Of a DNA stretch of 64,000 nucleotides, positions 35,087-43,839 are shown one piece after another. Positions within the stretch are counted from its first letter, which is position 1; each line of letters opens with the position of its first letter. Made by a program: the position numbers and the translations under genes. The DNA lies in NCBI GenBank assembly GCA_034430175.1, contig DAOUFI010000003.1:1-64000 (forward strand), read 5' to 3'. A model generated the notes under the pieces. It was not told the origin of the DNA. It was given only the letters and a program-made list of their open reading frames with translations, and made no database searches. This DNA is from UBA6107 sp034430175. Lineage in GTDB: Bacteria; Chloroflexota; Anaerolineae; Anaerolineales; Anaerolineaceae.

Positions 35087-36397
35087 CTACTCCAAACCCG
35101 CGATACAAGTTTCAGCTGCAGCTTGTGCGTTGTTGGCAGCGGTGGTTGCATCCTCGGAATTGCCATAAACAGCGATCAGTTCGGGTTTGATGGCATCCCA
35201 GACACAGCGCATTTCAGTCACCGTGGGCATCGGAGTACCATAAGACATTTGAGCTGCTGAACCGGCAAGAATTGGATCGTCGGTAATCAGTTTATCAGAA
35301 AGGGCTTCGGTCAAGGCCGGCAGACGGGTCAGTTTGCTGACCATGTCAAGCTGGTTTTCCTTGTTGGTGGCGAAATTCATGAAGTCGACAACAACCGTCA
35401 GTTTGTCACCTTCAAGGCCCTTCGGGACCATGAAGAACACACCAGAGGTGTAGGGAGCAGGATATAAACCGGTGGAGGAAACCTGCGGGATTACTGCGAC
35501 ACCAAGGTTCTCGCCAAGGGCTTCTTTGTAACCACCTAAGGACCAGTCGCCATTGATGATCATGGCAGCTTTGCCCTCTTTGAACATCGAGTCAGATGTA
35601 TCATAGTCTGATTCTGTCGGGATGATGCCATCGACGTACTTGATGTCGTGGAGGAACTGGAAGGTGTCGATCATTGCCTGGGTGTTCAAGGTCGGGGTGA
35701 TACCATCAGCAGCGAAGACTTTACCACCGAAACCACCGAGCCAGGGAACGAACCAGAACGCTTCAGTCTGATTGTAGACGAGGAATTCTTTGTCAGGATT
35801 GGCTGCTTTGAATTCCTTGCCCATGGAGATCATCTCATCGGTTGTAGCAGGAGCTTTTTCGATGAGTGATTTGTTGAAGAGAATCATCAGGTGGTTACCA
35901 TTGGAGATGGGAACACCCCAGGTCTGACCATCGGGGCTCTTGACTGCATCGGTGGCGCTGGTGACATATTTGGTCAGGTCAACAAGGCTGTCAACCGGCT
36001 GAATCAAGTCAGCAGAGGTGAAGGGGCCAAGATGATCACTGACAGTCCAGAGCAAGTCAGGAGCGGCGCCGGCGAGACTGGCGGTCTGGAAATCTTCGCG
36101 CAGAGTCTCGACGTCTTTGTTAACAACAGTAAAAGTTACATTCGGGTGCAGGGCTGTGTAAGCTTCGCACAGAGCCTGAACATACTGTAAACCACCATCA
36201 GTCTCGCCTTCCTTGGTCCACAGGGTTAATGCGATGGGATCAGAGGGGAAAGCGGGTGCAGCTTCAGTGGTTTCGACGGCGGCTGCTTCAGTGGTGACAA
36301 CAGGAGCCGTGGTTGCTGCAGGGGTAGTGCCACAAGCAGCAAGGGTGAAAGCAAGGACCAGTACGAGACTGATCAGGGGGAACAACTTCTTAGCCAT
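35087..36397 (-). CDS. Sugar-binding lipoprotein of ABC transporter (MalE-like)
   Basis: The 436-residue extracellular solute-binding protein is of family 1. The signal peptide ends in lipobox LAACG (Cys22) and is followed by an Ala/Thr-rich tether to about residue 50. The mature protein shows ALTLWTKEGETDGG, AAMIINGDWSLGGYKEALG and GVFFMVPKG, which are typical of maltose/oligosaccharide binding proteins. It should capture maltodextrins released by the GH57 enzyme. It is the first transporter gene after the ROK regulator gene (78 bases), with an AAAAGGAGAG ribosome site. Ligand identity is inferred from neighbours only. Confidence 0.93.
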   Translation of the reverse strand: MAKKLFPLISLVLVLAFTLAACGTTPAATTAPVVTTEAAAVETTEAAPAFPSDPIALTLWTKEGETDGGLQYVQALCEAYTALHPNVTFTVVNKDVETLREDFQTASLAGAAPDLLWTVSDHLGPFTSADLIQPVDSLVDLTKYVTSATDAVKSPDGQTWGVPISNGNHLMILFNKSLIEKAPATTDEMISMGKEFKAANPDKEFLVYNQTEAFWFVPWLGGFGGKVFAADGITPTLNTQAMIDTFQFLHDIKYVDGIIPTESDYDTSDSMFKEGKAAMIINGDWSLGGYKEALGENLGVAVIPQVSSTGLYPAPYTSGVFFMVPKGLEGDKLTVVVDFMNFATNKENQLDMVSKLTRLPALTEALSDKLITDDPILAGSAAQMSYGTPMPTVTEMRCVWDAIKPELIAVYGNSEDATTAANNAQAAAETCIAGLE

Positions 36398-36475
36398 ATT
36401 TCTCTCCTTTTAAAAAATTTGTTTCTCAGTTTCCTGAAGAAAACACATAGATAGGTTGAAAAAATTAACTACGCA

Positions 36476-37711
36476 TCACCTCCAATCGTCAACATTTTCT
36501 GCGCTTGAATGTAAGACTAACGATAACGCTTCGACAACAGCTCCCATGGCGGATGAACGTCGACCAAGGAGTGCAGTTGATATTCGCAATTTTCTAGAAG
36601 CCATTTTCAGACTGCGTTTTTGCACTGTACTGCGGATGGGTTGCAATAATAAATCACCTATCTGCGAAACCCCACCCCCGATGATAATAATGGATGGGTT
36701 AAATAAGTTAACTAAACCCGCGATCGCGGTTCCCAGATGTGCGCCAGCTTCCGCAAGAATCTGCTGAGACACCAGGTCGCCACTACACGCCGCGGCGATC
36801 ACATCTGATGATTTTATTTTTTCGACAGGATGGATCGACACCAACTCGGTGCGCTGACCCTTGCGGACTAACTCGATCGCGCGGTTGGCTACCGCATTGC
36901 CACCAGCCATGGCTTCGAGGCAACCGCGGTTCCCACAAGAACAGAGCGGGCCATTTTCATCAATCGTGATATGACCAATTTCACCAGCCGATCCGGTCGC
37001 ACCATGATATATATGCCCATCCAACAAAAGACCGGCACCGATTCCTCTCCCAACCTTAATATATGCCAGGTTATTTTGTCCACGACCGGCTCCGTAAGCC
37101 CATTCACCAATTGCGCCCAGTTCAGCGTCATTTCCAACGATCGTGGGAACTGACCACAAAGATTTGATATGGTTCTCAATCGGGAAACGATCCCATCCCG
37201 GCATAATCGGGGGTTCTGATACCATTCCTTCATTGAGCACAACAGGGCCAGGTACGCCAACGCAGATCGCTTTCAGATCTTTTACCGATAATCCCGAGCC
37301 TTCAAGTAATTCAGTGAGGTATTCATTCACCTGATCCAACACGATTCGAGGACCATCTTCTACATGGATAGGTTTCTCAATATCTCTGATCACATGAGCC
37401 GCCATGTTGGCTAAAAGCAATGTCACATGGGTAGCTCCCAGATCGACCCCCACCACAAAACCTCGGTCAGGATTAATCTCGAGGACGATAGGCTTTCTTC
37501 CTCCAGGATGGCTGCCCTCCACTTCATTTACGATCCCCATATCCTGAAGATCGTTAATGATCGAAGTTACCGCGGCTCTGGTTAAATTCAATTGTCGGGC
37601 TAATTCAACTCGGGAAATTCCATTTGGAGTAAAGCGGATTAAATCAATAACAGCATGTTTATTCAGATTCTTTACATTTTCTTTTGGACTTGCCCAAAAA
37701 AAAGTGCTCAA
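36476..37711 (-). CDS. ROK-family transcriptional regulator (NagC/XylR/MalR type)
   Basis: The 411-residue protein has a winged helix-turn-helix at about 18-62 (ISRVELARQLNLTRAAVTSIINDL) and a sugar-kinase-like ROK domain beginning with the phosphate loop VGVDLGATHV (88-97). The ROK zinc site CSCGNRGCLEAM is intact. It probably represses the downstream MalEFG/GH57 genes until an alpha-glucan-derived sugar binds. The start is a TTG with a GAGG site five bases upstream. It has a consensus promoter overlapped by an AT-rich inverted repeat, which suggests autoregulation. Confidence 0.9.
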   Translation of the reverse strand: MSTFFWASPKENVKNLNKHAVIDLIRFTPNGISRVELARQLNLTRAAVTSIINDLQDMGIVNEVEGSHPGGRKPIVLEINPDRGFVVGVDLGATHVTLLLANMAAHVIRDIEKPIHVEDGPRIVLDQVNEYLTELLEGSGLSVKDLKAICVGVPGPVVLNEGMVSEPPIMPGWDRFPIENHIKSLWSVPTIVGNDAELGAIGEWAYGAGRGQNNLAYIKVGRGIGAGLLLDGHIYHGATGSAGEIGHITIDENGPLCSCGNRGCLEAMAGGNAVANRAIELVRKGQRTELVSIHPVEKIKSSDVIAAACSGDLVSQQILAEAGAHLGTAIAGLVNLFNPSIIIIGGGVSQIGDLLLQPIRSTVQKRSLKMASRKLRISTALLGRRSSAMGAVVEALSLVLHSSAENVDDWR

Positions 37712-37743
37712 TTCCGCCTCGTTTGAAAAGCAACAGTATATTC

Positions 37744-37771
37744 ATTATAACGTTTTGAGTTTTTTTGTCAA
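37744..37771 (-). promoter_or_regulatory. Consensus promoter of the ROK regulator gene
   Basis: On the minus strand TTGACA (37771-37766), a 16-base spacer and TATAAT (37749-37744) match the sigma-70 consensus exactly. The start of transcription is near 37737, about 26 bases before the TTG start. Confidence 0.8.
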
Positions 37772-37818
37772 GTAATTTAACAAATAATTACATAAAAGTA
37801 ATTTATTTAACTAATTGA
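37769..37818. promoter_or_regulatory. Putative ROK operator, AT-rich imperfect inverted repeat
   Basis: Two arms centred near 37793 read roughly TTAACAAATAATTAC and, on the other strand, TTAAATAAATTAC. The element touches the -35 box of the ROK gene and lies just upstream of the lplA promoter region. The pattern resembles XylR/NagC-type operators. A TTAACTA half-site also occurs at 36465-36471, upstream of the MalE-like gene. Confidence 0.5.
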
Positions 37819-37890
37819 GGTCCGCGAGTACTAAACAGAATATTCATTTCGCCATAGTATAATTTTTAATTGTTCGCTTGGAGGAGTTTC

Positions 37891-38703
37891 ATGGAAGAAT
37901 GGCGTCTGATACGGTCTCCCTTTCTCGATGGGCATTTCAATATGGCTGTTGATGAAGCACTGTTGCTTTCGACTTTGCGAAATCAAACTCCCCCCGTCCT
38001 CCGCCTTTATGGATGGGAGCCTCCATGTCTGTCTCTGGGATTTTCGCAATCCGTCGCGGATATCAATAAAACCGCATTGCTAAAGAACGGCTGGAATTAT
38101 GTCCGAAGGCCAACTGGAGGAAAAGCCATCCTCCACATCGATGAAATTACCTATTCTGTTTGTGCTCCTGTTGATTCCCCTTCTGTTAAAGGCAACCTGC
38201 TGGAAAGTTATCGACAATTGTCAAAAGGGTTACTGGCTGCCCTTGAGATTCTGGAAGTTAGAGCAACCGCGGACAAAGAATATGAAACAATGCAAACAGG
38301 ACACAACCATCCAGTATGTTTTGAAGTCCCTTCCAACTATGAGATTACTGTTGCCGGTAAAAAATTGATCGGATCAGCCCAATCGCGCAAATACGGTGGA
38401 GTCCTGCAGCATGGCGCGCTGCCTCTGTCCGGAGACATAGCCAGAATAAATGATGTTCTGAGCTATCCCAATGAAGAAACAAGAAAAGAAGCCAGGCAAA
38501 GGATTTACCTCCATGCCACCACTCTTCAAGAAGTAATTGGCCGAATCATTCCGTGGAACGAAGCAGCAGAGGCGTGCGTGTCCGGCTTTGAAAATGCACT
38601 CGGAATCAGGCTCATTGATTCGAGTATAACCAACGAAGAACTGGCTTTAGCACAGGATCTTCTTCATTCAAAATATGAAGCGCCTGAATGGAACGATAAA
38701 TGA
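37891..38703 (+). CDS. lplA: Lipoate-protein ligase A family protein
   Basis: The 270-residue protein belongs to the BPL/LplA/LipB family and attaches lipoate (or octanoate) to dehydrogenase E2 subunits or GcvH. The lipoyl-AMP site RRPTGGKAILH (72-82), VCFEVPSNYEITVAGKKLIGSAQSRK with the catalytic-type lysine, and GVLQHGALPL are all present. It lacks the separate C-terminal accessory domain of E. coli LplA, so octanoyl- or lipoyl-transferase activity (LipM type) is also possible. The ATG at 37891 has a GGAGGAG site, and a TATAAT lies at 37858-37863. It leads a four-gene rightward unit. Confidence 0.88.
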   Translation: MEEWRLIRSPFLDGHFNMAVDEALLLSTLRNQTPPVLRLYGWEPPCLSLGFSQSVADINKTALLKNGWNYVRRPTGGKAILHIDEITYSVCAPVDSPSVKGNLLESYRQLSKGLLAALEILEVRATADKEYETMQTGHNHPVCFEVPSNYEITVAGKKLIGSAQSRKYGGVLQHGALPLSGDIARINDVLSYPNEETRKEARQRIYLHATTLQEVIGRIIPWNEAAEACVSGFENALGIRLIDSSITNEELALAQDLLHSKYEAPEWNDK

Positions 38704-38752
38704 AATCCATGATCGATCTATCACAAAAATTAAAACTGGTACAAATCTTGCT

Positions 38753-39415
38753 ATGGTAAAGAAGATATTTAACATGTCCCTTCAAATATTGATCTGGTTC
38801 TTGGTAGCCGGAATCTTTGTGATGGCTGCGTCACGGTTGGTAACAGCCGTGGCCTCAAAAGGTATGGTCTACGACTCAACAAAGGTTCCAGCGAGCAAAG
38901 TAGCGATCGTTTTCGGCGCAGGGTTGCAACGGGATGGTTCACCTTCTCCTGTTTTGCGTGATCGCGTGGAAACTGCCGCGAAATTGTATCTGGATGGAAA
39001 GGCGCAAAAGCTTTTAATGAGTGGAGATAACCGGTTTATCGATTACAACGAACCCGGAGCCATGAGAGCCTATGCCATGAGTCTTGGTGTGCCAGAAGAA
39101 GACATTGTGCTGGATTATGCAGGTCGCCGCACCTACGATACCTGTTACCGGGCAAAATACATCTTTCAGGTAGACGAAGCGATTCTGGTCACCCAGAGCT
39201 ACCACCTTCCCAGGGCATTGTTTATCTGTAACCAGATTGGCGTAAAGGCAGTTGGTGTATCAGCCGACCTCAGAGTTTACATGAACTCGTCACTGTTCTC
39301 CTGGAACGTGCGTGAATTACCAGCTTCACTCGTCGCGTTATGGGAAGTACTGATCAGCCATCCTTTGCCTGTAATGGGTGATGTTGAACCAATCTTTCGG
39401 GAACAAAAAAAGTGA
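38753..39415 (+). CDS. SanA/YdcF-like DUF218 membrane protein
   Basis: The protein has about 220 residues, with an N-terminal signal anchor (about 10-32) and a DUF218/ElyC-SanA-YdcF domain: AIVFGAGLQRDGSPSPVLRDRVETA, LMSGDN, YDTCYRAKYIF, and VTQSYHLPRALFIC. Members of this family are linked to envelope integrity and vancomycin sensitivity in E. coli, but their reaction is not known. The start at 38753 is chosen since it places the membrane anchor at the N-terminus; no clear ribosome site is visible. It follows lplA by 49 bases. Confidence 0.85.
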   Translation: MVKKIFNMSLQILIWFLVAGIFVMAASRLVTAVASKGMVYDSTKVPASKVAIVFGAGLQRDGSPSPVLRDRVETAAKLYLDGKAQKLLMSGDNRFIDYNEPGAMRAYAMSLGVPEEDIVLDYAGRRTYDTCYRAKYIFQVDEAILVTQSYHLPRALFICNQIGVKAVGVSADLRVYMNSSLFSWNVRELPASLVALWEVLISHPLPVMGDVEPIFREQKK

Positions 39416-39434
39416 CAAAAGGAAAACAACACTG

Positions 39435-40022
39435 ATGGAACGTGGAAAAGCACTACAAATCGTAAACCAATACGTAAAAAACCAGAGCTTGATAAACCAC
39501 ATGTTATCGGTCGAAGCAGTAATGCGCTATTACGCGGAAAAAGAAAATGCTGATGTCGATTTGTGGGGAATTACCGGCCTTTTACACGATTTTGATTGGG
39601 AGGTACACCCTAACCCAGAACAGCATCCGAGTGAAGGGGCTCCCATTTTGCGCGATTTGGATGTTCCTGAAGTGATCATAAAAGCGATTCTCTCACACGG
39701 TAGCCTGGCAGGCTTTTCCCGCGAAACAAGGATGGAAAAAGCCCTCTTTGCTTGCGATGAGATTACCGGTCTGGTTACTGCGGTGGCATTAGTAAGACCA
39801 TCACGTTCACTTTACGACCTTGAAGCCAGTTCGGTAAAAAAGAAATGGAAAGATAAAGCTTTTGCGGCCGGAACAAACCGGGAAGAAATGGAAAAAGGGG
39901 CTGCTGAATTCGGAGTACCACTCTGGGAGCATGTGGATAACGTGATCCATGCTATGTGCAGAATTGCCAGTCAATTGAATCTTGAAGGCAATCTTTCATC
40001 GCCGACCGTTGAACGGTTGTAA
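39435..40022 (+). CDS. HD-domain phosphohydrolase-like protein
   Basis: The 195-residue protein begins MERGKALQIVNQYV and has an HD-type metal site. His22 in LINHMLSVEAVM, His51-Asp52 in LLHDFDWE and later ILSHG and CDEITGLV give the H...HD...D layout. Such proteins are predicted metal-dependent phosphohydrolases or nucleases; the substrate is unknown. It starts 19 bases after the SanA-like gene stop and ends 16 bases before the next gene, so it sits in a tight operon. Confidence 0.85.
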   Translation: MERGKALQIVNQYVKNQSLINHMLSVEAVMRYYAEKENADVDLWGITGLLHDFDWEVHPNPEQHPSEGAPILRDLDVPEVIIKAILSHGSLAGFSRETRMEKALFACDEITGLVTAVALVRPSRSLYDLEASSVKKKWKDKAFAAGTNREEMEKGAAEFGVPLWEHVDNVIHAMCRIASQLNLEGNLSSPTVERL

Positions 40023-40038
40023 TTTACAGGAGGTAAAA

Positions 40039-41157
40039 ATGACACTAACCGGAAAAGGAATGTGGATCTGGCAAATTCCAAATTGTGAAAACGGCTCTGC
40101 TGCTAAGATCGCCTCGCTTGCTTATTCAGGTGGTTTTTCACATGTGTTGATCAAGATAGCAAATGCCACGAAAGCATATAACTACAACAAAACCACTGGC
40201 GAAGATTACATTCCTGCAGTTGTGTCAGCATTACGGGCCAAAGGGATCGGAGTGTGGGGCTGGCATTATGTCTATGGTTACGAACCAGCTGGCGAAGCTG
40301 CGATTGCCATTTCTCAAATAAAGAAGTATGGCATGGATGGATATGTCATCGATGCTGAATCTGAATATGAATCAAAATCAATGACCACCGCGGCGAGCAC
40401 ATATATGACAGCCTTACGCAAAGGGTTACCTTCAACACCGATCGCTTTGTGTTCATTCAGGTGGCCTACTTATCATCCCAATTTCCCCTGGACCACCTTC
40501 TTAAATAAATGTGATTACAACATGCCACAGGTTTATTGGATGAGCTCGCATAACCCAACAAACCAACTCAATCGCACATACACAGAATTCAAAGCAATTA
40601 CTCCTTTCCGACCTATAATCCCGACCGGTCCGGCGTTCTCTGAGAATGGTTGGACTCCTACATCGGATGACCTATTGGGCTTTTTTAAAGCAGCAAAATC
40701 ACTGGGAATGACAGGAGTCAATTTCTTTAGCTGGGACGATTGTCGGGCGAAACATCCAACATTATGGTCAACCATCACTGGTTATTCCTGGCCATGGACG
40801 CCCGTTACACCGATAAACTCCTCGACAGATGAAGATATTACCATCAGGTTTATCAGAGCAATAAACAGTCATGATCTGGATACGATCATGGCTCTATACA
40901 CCTCAAATAGTGTCCATATCGATGCGGATAGCACAATTCAGGGAACAGCAGCAATCCGTTCTTGGTATTCAGATCTCCTTACAAACAAACTTCCTTCAGT
41001 GAAGTATAAACTTGGCAGGAACACAACCACGGGGACGACTCGTCACATGCAGTGGACAGCCACCTCGACCAATGGCACAGTAAACGATGGGAATGATACA
41101 TTCGGTCTCGTCAATGGGAAAATCGCTTACCACTATACTTTCTTCAATATTTCTTGA
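40039..41157 (+). CDS. TIM-barrel glycosidase-like protein with NTF2/SnoaL-like C-terminal domain
   Basis: I find no exact family name for this 372-residue protein. Residues about 1-255 look like a GH25/GH18-type barrel: MWIWQIPNCENG, FSHVLIKIANATKAYNY, GVWGWHYVYGY, GYVIDAESEYE (acidic Asp105 and Glu107 in a DxE-like motif), MPQVYWMSSHNP and VNFFSWDDC. Residues about 262-372 form a SnoaL/NTF2-like domain (ITIRFIRAINSHDLDTIMALYTSN). No signal peptide is seen, which is odd for a cell-wall hydrolase. A strong AGGAGGT site supports the ATG at 40039. It is the last gene of the lplA unit. Confidence 0.8.
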   Translation: MTLTGKGMWIWQIPNCENGSAAKIASLAYSGGFSHVLIKIANATKAYNYNKTTGEDYIPAVVSALRAKGIGVWGWHYVYGYEPAGEAAIAISQIKKYGMDGYVIDAESEYESKSMTTAASTYMTALRKGLPSTPIALCSFRWPTYHPNFPWTTFLNKCDYNMPQVYWMSSHNPTNQLNRTYTEFKAITPFRPIIPTGPAFSENGWTPTSDDLLGFFKAAKSLGMTGVNFFSWDDCRAKHPTLWSTITGYSWPWTPVTPINSSTDEDITIRFIRAINSHDLDTIMALYTSNSVHIDADSTIQGTAAIRSWYSDLLTNKLPSVKYKLGRNTTTGTTRHMQWTATSTNGTVNDGNDTFGLVNGKIAYHYTFFNIS

Positions 41158-41170
41158 TAAAGCGTACACA

Positions 41171-41204
41171 AAACAAGGGATTGTCTAAAACCAATCCCTT
41201 GTTT
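41171..41204. terminator. Bidirectional terminator between barrel protein gene and gyrA
   Basis: A perfect 13-bp stem (41171-41183 with 41192-41204), with an 8-base loop and AAA/TTT flanks, separates converging genes. Confidence 0.9.
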
Positions 41205-41219
41205 GTTTAATGATGGTAA

Positions 41220-43715
41220 TTATTTGAAGAGATCTTCCTGTTTGTACTTTTTCTTTGATGTTTTCTTTTCCGGTACATCATGCCCAATTTCAGTAAATTC
41301 AGCTAAGTGGGTCACATTTATGGCAAAATCATCAGGACGCAGATCAAAAAGTTTCTTTGAGGAACTGGATCTCTTTCCAACAGGAATAGCATCGATTCTC
41401 ATCCCTTTAGCAACACTTTTACGTAGAAATACCGTAAACTGTTGATTCTTTTTCCCATAAATCAATCCAATCAATTGCGTTTTTGGCGCCAGTTTGCCAA
41501 TTATCACTCCCTGACCATACCGCTTTTGAAGAGGAAATTCCGCTTCTGGAATACGCCAACCAGTTCCATCGCTTGCCAGGAATTCCAACTCCTGTTTGCC
41601 ATGCAAAGCAGTGAAACTAACTACCTGGTCCCCTTCCGCAAGCTTGATTGCGTTCACACCAGCAGCGACCAGTCCCATGCTTCGAACTTCTTCAGCAGAA
41701 AACCGAATTGCCAGGCCTTTCCGAGTTGCCACTAAATATTCCGATTCATTTGTTGTTATCCTACACTGACATAATTCGTCATTCTCGTTGACTTTTACGA
41801 GGATGAATGTTTGGGAAGAAGGTCCCGGCAATTCACTAGCATCGCTCTTTTTAATCAATCCCTCCCTGGAAATTGTGACGATCTTATGGTTTGACTTGGA
41901 CCGATCTTGCGGTAACGAAAAAATTTGGATTGGTTTTTCATTTTCCGCAAAAGTGGTAAGTCTATGTATATCCACTCCCTCTGTCTGGCTCTCCACGACA
42001 GGGATCGTGTGAACCGCGAGGGCTGCGCATTTCCCCATCTGGGAAACAATATAGAGGGTTTGATGTGAGTCCATTCTCGCTGCTAGAATTGGCGCTTCTC
42101 GCCCGCTCAATTTTGGAGCTTGATCCTCGTGTGTCCTAAATAACTTATTATCCTGAGAGATTCCCACCCACGTGACCTCGACCGGTGTGACATCCTGCAC
42201 GGTCAAGAGTTCATGAGCCTCTTTTCCCTCTTTTAAAGACACGATCTGAGTACGTCTTCTGTCCTGATACTTTTCACGCACCAAACTCAATTCTGTTGCT
42301 ACTTGTTGGCGAATTTTTTTCTGTGATTTTAGCAACGCCTGTAACTCTTTGATCAGGTCGGCAACTTCTTTATATTCCAGTTCGATCTTTTTCCGTTCCA
42401 GCGCAGCCAGACGCTTCAAAGCCATATCTAATATCGCCGTAGCCTGGATGGCTGATAATTTAAACTTTTTCATCAATTTAATCTTTGCCTGGTCGCTGTC
42501 GGCAGAAGCCCTGATCGTTTTGATTACTTCATCCAGGTTGTTTATTGCTATACGCAATCCTTCCAGGATGTGGATACGTTCTTGAGCTTTACGAAGATCA
42601 AATTCACTTCGCCGCCTGACAACTTCAATGCGATGCTCAAGATACACCTTCAATGCCTGTTTAAGCGACAAAAGGTGAGGTTCACCATTTACGAGTGCCA
42701 GCAAATTAATGCTGAATGTGACTTCAAGCGGAGTTCGTTTATAAAGCCTTCGTAAAATTTCGTCCACATCCGCTGTTTTACTCAATTCGATCACGATGCG
42801 CATCCCCTGCCGGTCGGATTCATCCCTCAGATCGGTAACTCCGTCCAGGTTTCCTTCTCTGGCTAATTCTGCAATTCGTTCGATCAGCAATGTCTTGTTT
42901 GTCGAATATGGAATTTCGTGGATGATAATTCGGTTCTTTCCGTGAGTCATTTCCTCCAGGCTTACCCGCCCACGCAGAGTAATCTTTCCTTTTCCGGTGG
43001 CGTAAGCTGGCTGTAGTTCATTTTGATCAAACTGCTGGATTATGATCCCGCCTGTCGGGAAATCCGGCCCTTTGATGTATTTCATCAATTGACCAATGGT
43101 CACATCGTCAATCTTTTCCCAGCTCTCAAGCAGGAAAAGCGATGCATCGATCACCTCAGCCAGGTTGTGCGGAGGAATACTGGTTGCCATTCCAACCGCA
43201 ATTCCACTGGCTCCATTGATCAACAAATTGGGAACCGCAGAGGGAAGAACAAGTGGTTCATTAAGAGAATCGTCAAAATTTCGCGTGAAGTCGATTGTGT
43301 CTCGATCTATTTGAGCCAATAGATCTTGAGAAAATGATGTTATCGTGGCTTCTGTGTAACGCATGGCAGCCGGTGGGTCTCCATCAATGCTGCCAAAGTT
43401 CCCCTGCCCGTTTACCATCGTGTAGCGTAACGAAAAATCCTGCGCCATACGAGCCAGGGATTCATATACCGCCTGATCGCCGTGCGGATGATACTTCCCC
43501 AGCACTTCACCCACGATTCTGGCTGACTTTTTCGTCGTGGAATCTGGTCGCAAACCCATATCATACATAGCGTACAACAAGCGACGCTGAACCGGTTTTA
43601 GACCATCTCTCGCGTCTGGTAACGCCCTTGCCACGATCACGCTCATCGCATAATCCAGGTAGGATTGCTGCATCTCGTGATCGATATCCACTTTTTGAAT
43701 CATACCCATATCCAT
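41220..43715 (-). CDS. gyrA: DNA gyrase/topoisomerase IV subunit A
   Basis: The protein is a type IIA topoisomerase subunit A of about 831 residues. The breakage-reunion domain has VQRRLLYAMYDMG, YHPHGDQAVYESLARMAQDFSLRY and the catalytic Tyr in AMRYTEA. The C-terminal beta-pinwheel repeats (about 500-800) are present, but I do not find a canonical GyrA box (QRRGGKG). The matching region reads HEDQAPKLSGREAP, so the enzyme could act like ParC. The position equal to E. coli GyrA Ser83 is Gln and that of Asp87 is Glu. The ATG at 43715 has GGAG six bases upstream; another ATG lies four codons earlier. gyrB is not adjacent. Confidence 0.9.
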   Translation of the reverse strand: MDMGMIQKVDIDHEMQQSYLDYAMSVIVARALPDARDGLKPVQRRLLYAMYDMGLRPDSTTKKSARIVGEVLGKYHPHGDQAVYESLARMAQDFSLRYTMVNGQGNFGSIDGDPPAAMRYTEATITSFSQDLLAQIDRDTIDFTRNFDDSLNEPLVLPSAVPNLLINGASGIAVGMATSIPPHNLAEVIDASLFLLESWEKIDDVTIGQLMKYIKGPDFPTGGIIIQQFDQNELQPAYATGKGKITLRGRVSLEEMTHGKNRIIIHEIPYSTNKTLLIERIAELAREGNLDGVTDLRDESDRQGMRIVIELSKTADVDEILRRLYKRTPLEVTFSINLLALVNGEPHLLSLKQALKVYLEHRIEVVRRRSEFDLRKAQERIHILEGLRIAINNLDEVIKTIRASADSDQAKIKLMKKFKLSAIQATAILDMALKRLAALERKKIELEYKEVADLIKELQALLKSQKKIRQQVATELSLVREKYQDRRRTQIVSLKEGKEAHELLTVQDVTPVEVTWVGISQDNKLFRTHEDQAPKLSGREAPILAARMDSHQTLYIVSQMGKCAALAVHTIPVVESQTEGVDIHRLTTFAENEKPIQIFSLPQDRSKSNHKIVTISREGLIKKSDASELPGPSSQTFILVKVNENDELCQCRITTNESEYLVATRKGLAIRFSAEEVRSMGLVAAGVNAIKLAEGDQVVSFTALHGKQELEFLASDGTGWRIPEAEFPLQKRYGQGVIIGKLAPKTQLIGLIYGKKNQQFTVFLRKSVAKGMRIDAIPVGKRSSSSKKLFDLRPDDFAINVTHLAEFTEIGHDVPEKKTSKKKYKQEDLFK

Positions 43716-43761
43716 AATCATCTCCATTACCCACGTTCTTTGTAGCTAAAAGTCAACCCTT

Positions 43762-43790
43762 ATCTTACGAAGTTTCTGGGGCCGAGTCAA
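43762..43790 (-). promoter_or_regulatory. Promoter of the gyrA-type gene
   Basis: On the minus strand TTGACT (43790-43785), a 17-base spacer and TAAGAT (43767-43762) form a good promoter between the rpoC terminator and the gene start. Confidence 0.65.
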
Positions 43791-43797
43791 TAAAAAA

Positions 43798-43820
43798 CCC
43801 CGAGAAGTTCACTCTCGGGG
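43798..43820 (-). terminator. rpoC terminator
   Basis: An 8-bp GC-rich stem (43798-43805 with 43813-43820) is followed on the minus strand by TTTTTTATT, a classic intrinsic terminator, 20 bases after the rpoC stop. Confidence 0.85.
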
Positions 43821-43839
43821 TAAATTGGGTTTATACCTC

